NCBI RefSeq assembly: GCF_001886955.1
Contig: NZ_CP016804.1
Span: 992,001 to 1,056,000 of the forward strand
Length of the DNA: 64,000 bases
From: Halodesulfurarchaeum formicicum
GTDB lineage: Archaea; Halobacteriota; Halobacteria; Halobacteriales; Halobacteriaceae
Direction of reading: 5' to 3'
In this document: piece by piece, positions 1 through 7,371 of the stretch
How the letters are laid out: each line of letters begins with the position of its first letter
Numbering within the stretch: position 1 is the first letter of the stretch
Made by a program: the position numbers and the translations under genes
Notes under the pieces: generated by a model
Database searches by the model: none
Seen by the model: the letters and a program-made list of their open reading frames with translations, nothing else
Told to the model about the DNA's origin: nothing

Positions 1-267
1 GTCGTGGTTCCCCAGGCGCTTCGGCGTTCCATGCCGGGATTTCAGAACGAGTTTACCATCGTTCTGAAGGACACGTCCCTGGCGTATGCGATCGGCATGG
101 CGGAGCTTCTGACCCGAACACATGACCTCTTCGTCCAGCAGACCACTGCCGTGCTGGAACTGTTCCTATTCGCGAGTGCGATCTATTTCGCCCTGACCTT
201 CAGCACCAATCGGGCACTGGATGCCCTACAGAATTACTTCGCGATCCCCGACGGTGATATCAGATGA
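1..267 (+). CDS. Polar amino-acid ABC transporter permease, C-terminal part (5' truncated)
   Basis: This is the last 88 residues of an inner-membrane permease of the HisM/GlnP family. The frame is open from base 1, so the start lies outside the window. The visible part begins inside the conserved EAA loop that contacts the ATPase (VPQALRRSMPGF), followed by the usual FTIVLKDTSLAYAIG segment and one last transmembrane helix (ELFLFASAIYFALTF). Its stop overlaps the start of the ATPase gene by four bases (ATGA), so the two are translationally coupled. A second permease follows the ATPase, which suggests a heteromeric permease pair. No solute-binding protein is in the window; it may lie upstream. 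Confidence 0.9.
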   Translation, partial: VVVPQALRRSMPGFQNEFTIVLKDTSLAYAIGMAELLTRTHDLFVQQTTAVLELFLFASAIYFALTFSTNRALDALQNYFAIPDGDIR

Positions 268-1022
268 GCGAGCCACTCCTTCGGATCGAGAACCTGCAGA
301 AAAGCTACGGCGACGAGGAAGTGTTACACGACATCTCCTTCGAGATGGAGGAAAGCGACGCTTTCGTGCTGATCGGTCCCAGTGGCAGCGGCAAGTCCAC
401 GCTGCTGCGCTGTGTCAACCGCCTGACTGAACCTGATGGCGGCGACATCTATCTCGATGGCACCCGTACGAGTGATCCCGAGTACGATGTCAATCACCTC
501 CGTCGCGAGGTCGGCATGGTGTTCCAGGACATCAACCTCTTTGCACACCTCACGGCTCTCGAGAACATCACGCTGGGCCTGAAGAAGGTCGCCGGAATGG
601 ACGAGTCAAGCGCCGAAGCCAGGGCACGGGCCGAACTCGAACAGGTTGGACTGGCCGACCAGGCTGACTCCTACCCCGCAGAACTCTCCGGCGGCCAGCA
701 ACAGCGTGTGGGGATCGCCCGCGCGCTGGCGATGGATCCCAAGCTGATGCTTTTTGACGAACCGACGAGTTCGTTGGACCCGGAACTCACCGGAGAGGTC
801 GTCGAGGTGATGCGCCAACTGGCCGAGGAAGGGATGACCATGCTCGTGGTCACCCACGAGATGGGTTTCGCCCGGTCCGCAGCGACGCAGATGCTGTTCC
901 TCGAAGACGGGAGTCTCGTCGAACAGGGGCCCCCAGAACAACTCTTCGACGCGCCCGAAGAAGAGCGGACCGGCCAGTTCCTCAAACGGATCACCGAGGC
1001 CGAGTCCTCGGGCTCACTCTAA
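264..1022 (+). CDS. Polar amino-acid ABC transporter ATP-binding protein
   Basis: The 252-residue ATPase powers uptake through the flanking permeases. It has all the nucleotide-binding motifs in order: Walker A (GPSGSGKST, about residue 38), Q-loop (VFQDINLF), ABC signature (LSGGQQQR), Walker B with the catalytic glutamate (LMLFDEPTS), and the switch histidine (VVTHEMGF). The spacing and sequence match the GlnQ/HisP group that serves polar amino acids. The exact substrate cannot be read from the sequence. It overlaps the upstream permease by four bases and stops one base before the next permease, so all three genes are one operon. Confidence 0.95.
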   Translation: MSEPLLRIENLQKSYGDEEVLHDISFEMEESDAFVLIGPSGSGKSTLLRCVNRLTEPDGGDIYLDGTRTSDPEYDVNHLRREVGMVFQDINLFAHLTALENITLGLKKVAGMDESSAEARARAELEQVGLADQADSYPAELSGGQQQRVGIARALAMDPKLMLFDEPTSSLDPELTGEVVEVMRQLAEEGMTMLVVTHEMGFARSAATQMLFLEDGSLVEQGPPEQLFDAPEEERTGQFLKRITEAESSGSL

Positions 1023-1023
1023 C

Positions 1024-1923
1024 ATGTCGGGGGCCCAGGAGGACTTCCGAACCCCGGGAATCGAGGTCTCGGTCAGGGGCGGCATCGAACTGGTCCCCTA
1101 CGCGGTGTTCTGGGGCTGGTTGCTCTCCCGCTGGATCAACGACTTCCTCCTGCCAGATGGAATGGGCGTGCCGGATGGGACTCCGTATCTCGATCCGGCA
1201 GTCGTCGAGCCGGTCTCCGAGTCACTCGCCTTCGCGGTTCGGTACCTGCCGGAACTCGCCGCGGGGGCCTGGGCAACGGTGGTCATCACCCTCATTTCGA
1301 TCACGCTTGGCTTTCTGCTCGCGGTCCCGGTAAGTGTCGCGCGGGTGTACGGCCAAGGGACCGCCTGGGTCGCCCTCGTGTTCACCGAACTCATCAGGGG
1401 AACACCGCTACTGGCCCAGCTGTTCGTCCTTTACTACGGGCTCCAGCTCTCCTCCTGGATTCGGGAGTTGCCCCTCGTTGGGGTCGGTATCGTGCCGTCC
1501 CAGGCCTTTTGGGTAGCGATTATCGGCTTCACGATCAACAGCGCGGCCTATCAGGCCGAGTACATCCGCTCCGCACTGCTATCCGTCGACCGCGGACAGT
1601 ACCAGGCGGGCCGGGCCATCGGGTTCTCGAAACTCGCGGCAATTCGTCATGTCGTCCTCCCCCAGGCATTGCGGTTTGCGATTCCGGGGTGGTCGAACGA
1701 ACTGGTCTACCTGATCAAGTACTCCTCGCTCGCGGCGTTCATCACGGTCCCCGAACTCTTCGAGATGGGGCGACAAATCGCTGCGGACAACTTCGCGTAC
1801 ACCTCGATTTTCGTCCTCGTGGCGCTGTTCTACCTGGCGATTATCATCTCGGCCTCGAACGTCATGGGACTCGTCGAGCGCCGGGTCCATATTCCAGGGC
1901 TCGGGCGAGGGACTGACCGCTAG
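1024..1923 (+). CDS. Polar amino-acid ABC transporter permease
   Basis: The 299-residue membrane protein belongs to the HisM/GlnP permease family. It carries the typical TELIRGTPLLAQLFVLYYG segment and the EAA loop GQYQAGRAIGF followed by VVLPQALRFAIPG, which docks on the ATPase. The N-terminus is about 80 residues longer than in minimal permeases of this family and includes one extra hydrophobic stretch (YAVFWGWLL) before the core helices. It follows the ATPase by one base and is the last gene of the operon. The permease-ATPase-permease order suggests a heterodimeric channel with the truncated gene at the window start. Confidence 0.93.
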   Translation: MSGAQEDFRTPGIEVSVRGGIELVPYAVFWGWLLSRWINDFLLPDGMGVPDGTPYLDPAVVEPVSESLAFAVRYLPELAAGAWATVVITLISITLGFLLAVPVSVARVYGQGTAWVALVFTELIRGTPLLAQLFVLYYGLQLSSWIRELPLVGVGIVPSQAFWVAIIGFTINSAAYQAEYIRSALLSVDRGQYQAGRAIGFSKLAAIRHVVLPQALRFAIPGWSNELVYLIKYSSLAAFITVPELFEMGRQIAADNFAYTSIFVLVALFYLAIIISASNVMGLVERRVHIPGLGRGTDR

Positions 1924-1966
1924 TGGTACCCATACTGTTTTGCCCTGCCGGCTCCCGGATTCGAAC

Positions 1967-3232
1967 ATGACAGACCATCAGGTCGCCGTCGTCGGGGCCG
2001 GGCTGGCCGGGCTCGAAACTGCGCGGCTGCTCGCCGAAGCCGGTCGGGACGTTGCCGTTTACGAGGCCGACTCGTCAGTCGGCGGTCGTATCAGGACCGA
2101 TAAACGAGACGGCTACACCCTCGATCGTGGGTTCCAGGTACTCTTTACGGCCTACCCGGAGGCTCGACGGGCACTGGATTTTGACGAGTTAGATCTCGAA
2201 CGGTTCCCGCCAGGTGCGATTATCTGCCGGGCGAACCATCGCGGCGTGGTAGCCGACCCGCTTCGAGACCCAGTCGGTGGGCTTGAGACTGCCTTCTCGA
2301 CTGACCTTTCCATTGGAGACAAACTCCGAGTACTTAGACTCAGACAGGCCCTGTCGGGGCGCTCTCGCGAGGACATCTACGCCGGGACGGACGAATCGAT
2401 CGAGTCACTGTTGGACCGACTCGGGTTCTCCGAGCGGTTCGTGGATTCGTTCGCGCGTCCCTTCTACGGGGGAATCACGCTCGACCGCTCGCTTGCCACC
2501 TCGGCGCGGGTCTTCGAGTTTACGTTCAAGATGCTCACAGCGGGGGCCGCCGCGATTCCGGCTGCGGGCATGCAGGCGATCCCGGAGCAACTCGCACGCC
2601 GTGCCCGGGAGCACGGTGCAGAGATCGAGACGAACACACCGGTCGAGACAATCGACGGCACCGGGCCGGTGACGCTCGAAATCGACGGGGAATCGATCAC
2701 GGCCGATACCGCCGTCGTCGCTGCTGGGCCACGAGCGAGTCACTCGTTGACCGGTATCGATGCCATTCCAACCCAGGGCCGTGGCGTCCTCACACAGTAC
2801 TTCTCGCTTCCGGGTGGGAACCCGATTGGCGAGCAGGCCCGGATTCATCTGCACGCCGACGGCGATGCCCCCAACCAGGTCGTGAACCTCTCCGCGGTCG
2901 CACCGTCGTATGCTCCCGACGACGAAATTCTCCTGAGTGCGAGCACGCCCGGGCAACCGGAAGTCGATCACGAGACCCTTGCCGAGGATACCCGTCGGGC
3001 CCTCCAATCCTGGTATCCCGCCGCCTCCTTCGAGGCGCTGGAGTTGCTCGACACCGTTCAGGTGTCCTTCGCGCAGTTCGAACAGCCACCGGGGGTCCAC
3101 GAGTCGCTGCCGTCGGTCACCGAACCGGCAGGGGCAGTCTTCCTTGCTGGGGACTATACCGAGGACTCCTCGATCAACGGCGCGTTACGGAGCGGCCGCC
3201 TGGCGGCCGCAGCCGTCCTCGACTCCTCGTAG
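1967..3232 (+). CDS. FAD-dependent amine oxidase / phytoene-desaturase-like oxidoreductase
   Basis: The 421-residue protein has an N-terminal dinucleotide-binding fold (VAVVGAGLAGLETARLL, about residues 6-22), a GGRIRTD motif about 25 residues later, and a C-terminal FAD-closing motif (VFLAGDYTEDSSINGALRSG). This layout is shared by flavin amine oxidases, protoporphyrinogen oxidases and carotenoid desaturases. The substrate cannot be assigned. I chose the ATG at 1967 because the Rossmann motif then begins at residue 6, as usual; an in-frame ATG at 1940 would add nine unrelated residues. Its stop abuts the stop of the convergent phosphoesterase gene with no spacer. Confidence 0.88.
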   Translation: MTDHQVAVVGAGLAGLETARLLAEAGRDVAVYEADSSVGGRIRTDKRDGYTLDRGFQVLFTAYPEARRALDFDELDLERFPPGAIICRANHRGVVADPLRDPVGGLETAFSTDLSIGDKLRVLRLRQALSGRSREDIYAGTDESIESLLDRLGFSERFVDSFARPFYGGITLDRSLATSARVFEFTFKMLTAGAAAIPAAGMQAIPEQLARRAREHGAEIETNTPVETIDGTGPVTLEIDGESITADTAVVAAGPRASHSLTGIDAIPTQGRGVLTQYFSLPGGNPIGEQARIHLHADGDAPNQVVNLSAVAPSYAPDDEILLSASTPGQPEVDHETLAEDTRRALQSWYPAASFEALELLDTVQVSFAQFEQPPGVHESLPSVTEPAGAVFLAGDYTEDSSINGALRSGRLAAAAVLDSS

Positions 3233-3925
3233 TCAGAGATGGGGACGCAATTCGCCGAGTGGGGGGAATTCAAGCGGTCCGTCGGCGGTCGATACAATCG
3301 GTCGGCAGCGATCGAGCCCCGTCAACAGTGGTGACATGGTATCCGCAGCCGTCTGTCCGTTCACGATCGTGCCACTGGCGACACGACTGAACGCGGGGAG
3401 TACCAGGACCGCCGCTCCGTCTAATTGATCCGGACAGGCAAGCGTACAGGGGTGTCGAACCCCTTCGATCCGGATAGCCGGGTGCTCGTGGCCGATGATG
3501 TACCGGTCGGCATCGATCGTCGGTCGCTCGTGGCCGTGGAGGACGACCGTGTCCCCGAATTGGGCGGCCGGAACCGGGTCGATCGAGTCGTGGTGATCGA
3601 GCAGGCCGTCGTGATTGCCAGTGGTTACGGTAAGGGTCGCCCCAGTCGTTGTGACCGTCCGCGTGAGTGTGTCCACCGCGTCTTGGACCGTAATCGAGAG
3701 CGTGTCGAAACTGTGAATCAGATCGCCAGCGACGACGACCTCCGACGGCTGATACGTTTCGAGCAGGCCGTCGATTCGATCCATGAGGTCTGCCTGCTCG
3801 CCCAGCGGGAGTTCGACTCGCGAGGACCGGACACGGCCCAGATGCAGGTCTGCGAGGACGAGTGTGTCCTGGGATGGGAGTGACACCGCCCGATTCGTGA
3901 CGACAACATCCTGAAACGGGTCCAC
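3233..3925 (-). CDS. Calcineurin-like metallophosphoesterase (COG1407 type)
   Basis: The protein of about 230 residues has the full set of metal-binding motifs of the calcineurin-like phosphoesterase fold in order: VLADLHLGR (DxH), VVVAGDLIHS (GD), TVTTGNHDG (GNHD), VVLHGHERP and YIIGHEHP (GHxH). Family members hydrolyse phosphodiesters or phosphomonoesters; the substrate of this archaeal subgroup is unsettled. I chose the GTG at 3925, giving VDPFQDVVVTNRAV as the N-terminus. The longer frame to 4024 would overlap the divergent regulator gene and adds cysteine-rich sequence unlike the family. The promoter region is shared with the divergent winged-helix gene. Confidence 0.88.
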   Translation of the reverse strand: MDPFQDVVVTNRAVSLPSQDTLVLADLHLGRVRSSRVELPLGEQADLMDRIDGLLETYQPSEVVVAGDLIHSFDTLSITVQDAVDTLTRTVTTTGATLTVTTGNHDGLLDHHDSIDPVPAAQFGDTVVLHGHERPTIDADRYIIGHEHPAIRIEGVRHPCTLACPDQLDGAAVLVLPAFSRVASGTIVNGQTAADTMSPLLTGLDRCRPIVSTADGPLEFPPLGELRPHL

Positions 3926-4001
3926 ACCATCTCGTTCGTGGCGTCCGCAAAAGGTGTGCTGGTACCGGTGCTGTTTTGATTGCCCCAGCCAAGTCCCTGG
4001 T

Positions 4002-4778
4002 ATGGTTGAGGTACTCGATGACAAACGCGAGGCGACGCGATTTCGGATCCTCGTGGAGATCGCCGATCGCCAGCCAGCCGTGAGTCAGGGCGAGATCGCC
4101 GACGAGGTCGGCGTGACCAGTCAGGCGGTCTCGGAGTACATTCGCGAACTCGTCGCGGACGGCCTGGTCCTCAAGGACGGCCGATCGCGCTATCAGGTGA
4201 CAAACGAGGGTGTGGACTGGCTTTTGAGTCACACGAACGACATCCGGCGGTTCACCGATCGAGTCGCCGAGGACGTGCTCGGGGGCGTCCAGGAGGACGC
4301 GGCCATCGCCGTCGAAGACATCGAGGCTGGAGAAACCGTGACCCTCGAAATGCGGTCGGGTATACTCCATGCCATTCCGGGATCGGACGGGCCGGCAACC
4401 GGTACGGCGACGACCGACGCCACTGCGGGCATGGAGGTCGGTGTCTCCGGGTTCGAGGGCGTCATCGACTTTACGCCGGGCGAGGTCGCCGTCCACCAGG
4501 TTCCGCCCGTTCGCGCTGGCGGCAGCCGGAACGTCGACCTCGACGCGTTGGCCGCGGCATGTGCGGCGACCCCCCTTGTCCTTGCTGCGGGAGTGGAGGC
4601 GACGGTGGCTCTCGAACAGGCGGGCATTACTCCAACCGTCCAGTTTGCCGTGGGCGAAGTGGCGGCCCGGGCGGCCGAACGTGGCGTGGACGTGACTGTC
4701 GTGGCCACGGCTGACGAAGTCGGACGGGTAACAGATCCGCTCCGCGAGGCCGGGACGTCCTACACGGTCAAAGAGTGA
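4002..4778 (+). CDS. Winged-helix transcriptional regulator with C-terminal sensory-like domain
   Basis: The 258-residue protein starts with a MarR/ArsR-like winged helix (about residues 10-75): a recognition-helix region (SQGEIADEVGVTSQAVSEYIRELVADGLV) is followed by a wing (LKDGRSRYQVTNEG). The rest (about 90-258) is a mixed alpha/beta region with repeated Gly/Ala-rich segments. It carries no motif that I recognise and may bind an effector. This architecture is common and uncharacterised in haloarchaea. The ATG at 4002 fits the HTH spacing better than the in-frame ATG at 3954, which would overlap the divergent phosphoesterase promoter. The divergent arrangement suggests it may regulate that gene, which is inference. 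Confidence 0.85.
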   Translation: MVEVLDDKREATRFRILVEIADRQPAVSQGEIADEVGVTSQAVSEYIRELVADGLVLKDGRSRYQVTNEGVDWLLSHTNDIRRFTDRVAEDVLGGVQEDAAIAVEDIEAGETVTLEMRSGILHAIPGSDGPATGTATTDATAGMEVGVSGFEGVIDFTPGEVAVHQVPPVRAGGSRNVDLDALAAACAATPLVLAAGVEATVALEQAGITPTVQFAVGEVAARAAERGVDVTVVATADEVGRVTDPLREAGTSYTVKE

Positions 4779-4779
4779 C

Positions 4780-5535
4780 TTAGCCGATGTACCGCAGGTC
4801 CTCGCCGCTTCCGGGACTCTGGGCCTCTTCCATGTCCTGAAGGCGGTTGATGACCTCCTCCATCTCTTCGGCACGATCGTCGAGTGCCTCGAACGGAACT
4901 TCGAAGTTCAGTCGATCCTGCAGGATTTCGAGCACTGCCCGCGCGCTTTTGGGATCGACCAGGTACCCACTGGTTTCACCCATCAGGCAGGCAGCGTCGA
5001 ACCCTCGACGACCTCCCAGGCCGAGGAGCAGGCCGCTCGTTCCGACGATGCCGCCGGTCGGTTCCTCGGATCGGAACTCCACGCCAACCGCTTCGAGTTC
5101 TTCTCGGATCGATTCCTCGGAGACGGCACCGAGGACGCTGTACTCCTCGATCAACTCACCGGTCGGAACGCCGCCCAGGGCGTAGACGGTATCCGCGCCC
5201 TGGCGTTCGGCCTCGTCGAGAAACGCTGCGGCGAGGTGATAGTGTCCCATGCTGTCCCCTGCCTGGTGGTCACCGGTGAGCACGACCAGGTCCCGCCCCT
5301 CGGTTTCGATAGCATATATCTCGGCGTGGGCCAGACTCGCCACACCGTCCTCGTCGATGCCGACCTGCGGCGGGAAGTGTTCGGAGTACACCCGTGCGAT
5401 GCGGGTACTGTCTGCCTCCTCGATCAGGTGCTCGGCGACCAGTTTGCCCACGTGACCCACACCGGGGAGCCCCTCGACGAAAACCGGGTCGTCGAGGTCG
5501 GCTTCGGTGCAATACTCGACCTCGATCTCGTCCAT
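4780..5535 (-). CDS. PAC2-family protein (proteasome assembly chaperone-like)
   Basis: The 251-residue protein belongs to the PAC2 family (DUF75, PF09754). It shows the typical FVEGLPGVGHVGKLVAEHLIEE N-terminus (quoted in part), VVLTGDHQ, YALGGVPTG and a GIVGTSGLLLGLG core. A C-terminal helix rich in charged residues (about 215-240) may form a coiled coil. Archaeal relatives (PbaB) are linked to proteasome assembly, although the biochemical role of this branch is not settled. It is the last gene of the L44e-S27e-aIF2-alpha-Nop10 operon, starting four bases after the nop10 stop. The ATG at 5535 is preferred because the 34 residues encoded upstream lie inside nop10 sequence. Confidence 0.9.
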   Translation of the reverse strand: MDEIEVEYCTEADLDDPVFVEGLPGVGHVGKLVAEHLIEEADSTRIARVYSEHFPPQVGIDEDGVASLAHAEIYAIETEGRDLVVLTGDHQAGDSMGHYHLAAAFLDEAERQGADTVYALGGVPTGELIEEYSVLGAVSEESIREELEAVGVEFRSEEPTGGIVGTSGLLLGLGGRRGFDAACLMGETSGYLVDPKSARAVLEILQDRLNFEVPFEALDDRAEEMEEVINRLQDMEEAQSPGSGEDLRYIG

Positions 5536-5539
5536 GGTC

Positions 5540-5722
5540 CTACCCTTGGCGACGCTCCTTAAGAGCGCGTCGGTACTCGCCGTATGGATCAGCCGGATCG
5601 AAGCCGGCCGGAGCGCTGTTGACTGCCTTGGCGCCACAGATCGGACACGCCGACTTGAGCGTGTACACGGGGCGGTCGTGTTCGGACTCCCACGCAGAAC
5701 AGACCCGAATGTCGGATTTCAC
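5540..5722 (-). CDS. nop10: H/ACA RNA-protein complex component Nop10
   Basis: This 60-residue protein is the small H/ACA ribonucleoprotein subunit that bridges Cbf5 and the guide RNA during pseudouridylation. The family signature is clear: KSDIRVC near the start, YTLKSACPICGAKAVNSAP in the middle and the C-terminal FDPADPYGEYRRALKERR, which binds Cbf5. The N-terminal mini-domain normally has four zinc-binding cysteines; here C8, C26 and C29 are visible but the position near C11 is not a cysteine, so zinc binding may be weakened. It starts five bases after aIF2-alpha ends and sits four bases upstream of the PAC2 gene, the conserved archaeal order. Confidence 0.95.
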   Translation of the reverse strand: MKSDIRVCSAWESEHDRPVYTLKSACPICGAKAVNSAPAGFDPADPYGEYRRALKERRQG

Positions 5723-5727
5723 GATGT

Positions 5728-6528
5728 TTACTCGTCGTCTGTGCGGCGCTCGCGGTGGAACTCCCCGCTCCCGCCGGCGTCCTCGATGGTCGCGATCGCC
5801 CGTTCGGCGGCCCGTTCGAGCTCCGATTCGGCGGTCTTGTAGGTCGGGGCCTGAATCCGGATGCGATACTCCGGGGCGCCGACGTAGGTCACTTCCATGT
5901 CGACTTCCTCGGGGATCTCGCCGTTCCCCTCGGCTGCCTTCAGCGCGTCCTGCACGTCATCGACGCCGCTGGGGTTCGGGGACTCGATGTCCACGTAGCC
6001 CGTGACCGTCACGTACGGAACCGAGACGTTTTCACGAGCAGTCTCGACGATGGCAGTGATATCTGATTCGGGCAGGTCCACGTCTTCGAGAGCCGGCTGA
6101 CCGTGGATCGCCGCCTGTTCGAAGCCATCATAGAGGCTGCCGAACTCGTCCAGCAGTTCGTCGACGACCTCGCGGAACCGGTCGTCAGCCATGTCCTCGC
6201 CGAAGGCGAGGGTCAGCCACTTGTCAGCTTTCTGCTCGTTCTTCCAGCGCTGGATCGTCTCGGAGCGCTGGTGGTCGTTCACGTCCTTTATCGAGAGGTC
6301 GATCTGCTGGGAGGAGGTATCGACATCCAGAACCTTCGCGACGACGGTCTGGCCCTCTTTGACGTGGTCGCTAATGTTCTTGATCCAGCCGGAGGCGACC
6401 TCGCTGATGTGGGCCAACCCGCGCTTTCCCTCGTACTCCTCGAGGTCGACGAAGACCCCGAAGTCTTCGATCTCGTCGACCTTTCCGACCACCAGTTCGC
6501 CGGGATCGGGCCAGCCCTCGTATTTCAT
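5728..6528 (-). CDS. Translation initiation factor 2 subunit alpha (aIF2-alpha)
   Basis: The 266-residue factor is the alpha subunit of aIF2, which delivers initiator Met-tRNA to the small ribosomal subunit. An S1-type OB fold occupies about residues 10-85 ([41 protein letters not shown]). A helical middle domain follows, and the C-terminal alpha/beta domain ([17 protein letters not shown] onward) contacts the gamma subunit. The start codon at 6528 overlaps the S27e stop by four bases. The longer frame to 6615 only reads S27e sequence in another frame. It is a fixed member of the archaeal L44e-S27e-aIF2-alpha-Nop10 operon. Confidence 0.96.
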   Translation of the reverse strand: MKYEGWPDPGELVVGKVDEIEDFGVFVDLEEYEGKRGLAHISEVASGWIKNISDHVKEGQTVVAKVLDVDTSSQQIDLSIKDVNDHQRSETIQRWKNEQKADKWLTLAFGEDMADDRFREVVDELLDEFGSLYDGFEQAAIHGQPALEDVDLPESDITAIVETARENVSVPYVTVTGYVDIESPNPSGVDDVQDALKAAEGNGEIPEEVDMEVTYVGAPEYRIRIQAPTYKTAESELERAAERAIATIEDAGGSGEFHRERRTDDE

Positions 6529-6698
6529 CGCTGTTCGACGACTTCGAGCACCTCGCCCTCGATCTCGGCCTTCCCGCCGGTCGGGGAGGCAAGCGTGGTG
6601 CCACAGACCGCACACGTCACCTCGGAGGCGGCCTTCTCGAAGAGGGTCTGTTCGTTCTCACAGTCCGGACACTGGACGCGGATGAAGCTTCCTGCCAT
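6525..6698 (-). CDS. rps27e: 30S ribosomal protein S27e
   Basis: This small 57-residue protein carries a C4 zinc ribbon: CPDC at about residues 10-13 and CAVC at about residues 29-32. The N-terminal [13 protein letters not shown] and C-terminal [12 protein letters not shown] are characteristic of archaeal S27e, a small-subunit protein shared with eukaryotes. The ATG at 6698 gives the usual family length. The gene starts five bases after the L44e stop and overlaps the aIF2-alpha start by four bases, so the three genes are coupled. Confidence 0.96.
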   Translation of the reverse strand: MAGSFIRVQCPDCENEQTLFEKAASEVTCAVCGTTLASPTGGKAEIEGEVLEVVEQR

Positions 6699-6703
6699 CA
6701 AAA

Positions 6704-6985
6704 TCACTCCGTGAGCTCCAGCCGACCGGCACGCCACCCTTTGCGGAGATGGGCCTTGCCACAGTCCGAGCAGCGGTACTTGAGATTGGTCTTCTTGGTG
6801 GGTTTGTCTCCACCAGGCACCTTCGAGAACTTGCCGGCGTTCCCGATGGTGGACTTGCCGCGTTTCTGCTGGCGGGCGGCCCACTTCATGCCGGTCTCCC
6901 GGCCGCGGCGGACTTTCTCGACCTCGTGTTCGGTGTGTGTATCACAATGCGGACAGTACGTATTGATTCGACGTGGCATCTCCAT
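6704..6985 (-). CDS. rpl44e: 50S ribosomal protein L44e
   Basis: The 93-residue large-subunit protein has the two zinc-binding CxxC pairs of the family (CPHC near residue 11 and CSDC near residue 72), with the conserved [22 protein letters not shown] core between them. It binds near the E site of the 50S subunit. It is the first gene of the minus-strand translation operon; a TATA-like element lies at 7025-7033, which would give a short leader of about 15-20 bases. Confidence 0.97.
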   Translation of the reverse strand: MEMPRRINTYCPHCDTHTEHEVEKVRRGRETGMKWAARQQKRGKSTIGNAGKFSKVPGGDKPTKKTNLKYRCSDCGKAHLRKGWRAGRLELTE

Positions 6986-7024
6986 GGAGGATCGACTCTG
7001 TTGAAGATTGGTTGGTGAGGGGGA

Positions 7025-7033
7025 GTTAAAATG
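7025..7033 (-). promoter_or_regulatory. TATA-like element for the L44e operon
   Basis: Reading on the minus strand, CATTTTAAC lies 40-48 bases upstream of the L44e ATG. It is the only AT-rich element in the spacer facing this way. Its position predicts a start site about 15-20 bases before the gene. Confidence 0.5.
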
Positions 7034-7070
7034 CGTTTGGTTCCACGGCCTGCAGTTGGGGCGGCTTCGA

Positions 7071-7080
7071 AACGTTTACT
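7071..7080 (+). promoter_or_regulatory. TATA-like element for the HAH_0734-like gene
   Basis: AACGTTTACT lies 25-34 bases upstream of the ATG at 7105, the spacing expected for a leaderless haloarchaeal transcript. Confidence 0.5.
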
Positions 7081-7104
7081 CCCCGGTCCGTCGAAGACAA
7101 AGTC

Positions 7105-7371
7105 ATGAAGCGGCTCATCATCCACGGCGACCCGGGCGTGCGCAAGGACGGCATCGTCGAGGTCGACGGCGAGGAGTACACGCTCTTCCAGGTCACCCGG
7201 AACGGTGACTGGCACGGGCCGGACCGCGTCCAGCTGTGGTGTATCGGCGGTGACGAAAGCGAGCAGGAGGACTTCGAGAAGCGGAACTTCATCCCGCACT
7301 TCCTGGATGTGGAGGCCGTCGACGCCGAGGATGTCGAGGTCAAGAAGCGGGCTGGGGAACTGGCTGTTTGA
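7105..7371 (+). CDS. HAH_0734 family protein (function unknown)
   Basis: The 88-residue acidic protein (MKRLIIHGDPGVRKDG start, LWCIGGDE and NFIPHFLDVE motifs) matches the small haloarchaeal family often annotated HAH_0734, which I recall lying next to L44e genes. No catalytic or nucleic-acid motif is apparent and no function is known to me. It is divergent from the L44e operon and has its own TATA-like box. The last 32 bases overlap the 3' end of the convergent DUF2298 gene, so the two mRNAs must be complementary at their ends. Confidence 0.8.
   Translation: MKRLIIHGDPGVRKDGIVEVDGEEYTLFQVTRNGDWHGPDRVQLWCIGGDESEQEDFEKRNFIPHFLDVEAVDAEDVEVKKRAGELAV

Noticed and set aside
3270-4874. Minus-strand open frame of 534 codons
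   Set aside because: It is antisense to the winged-helix gene and out of phase with the phosphoesterase gene; its translation is Arg/Gly-rich with no motif.
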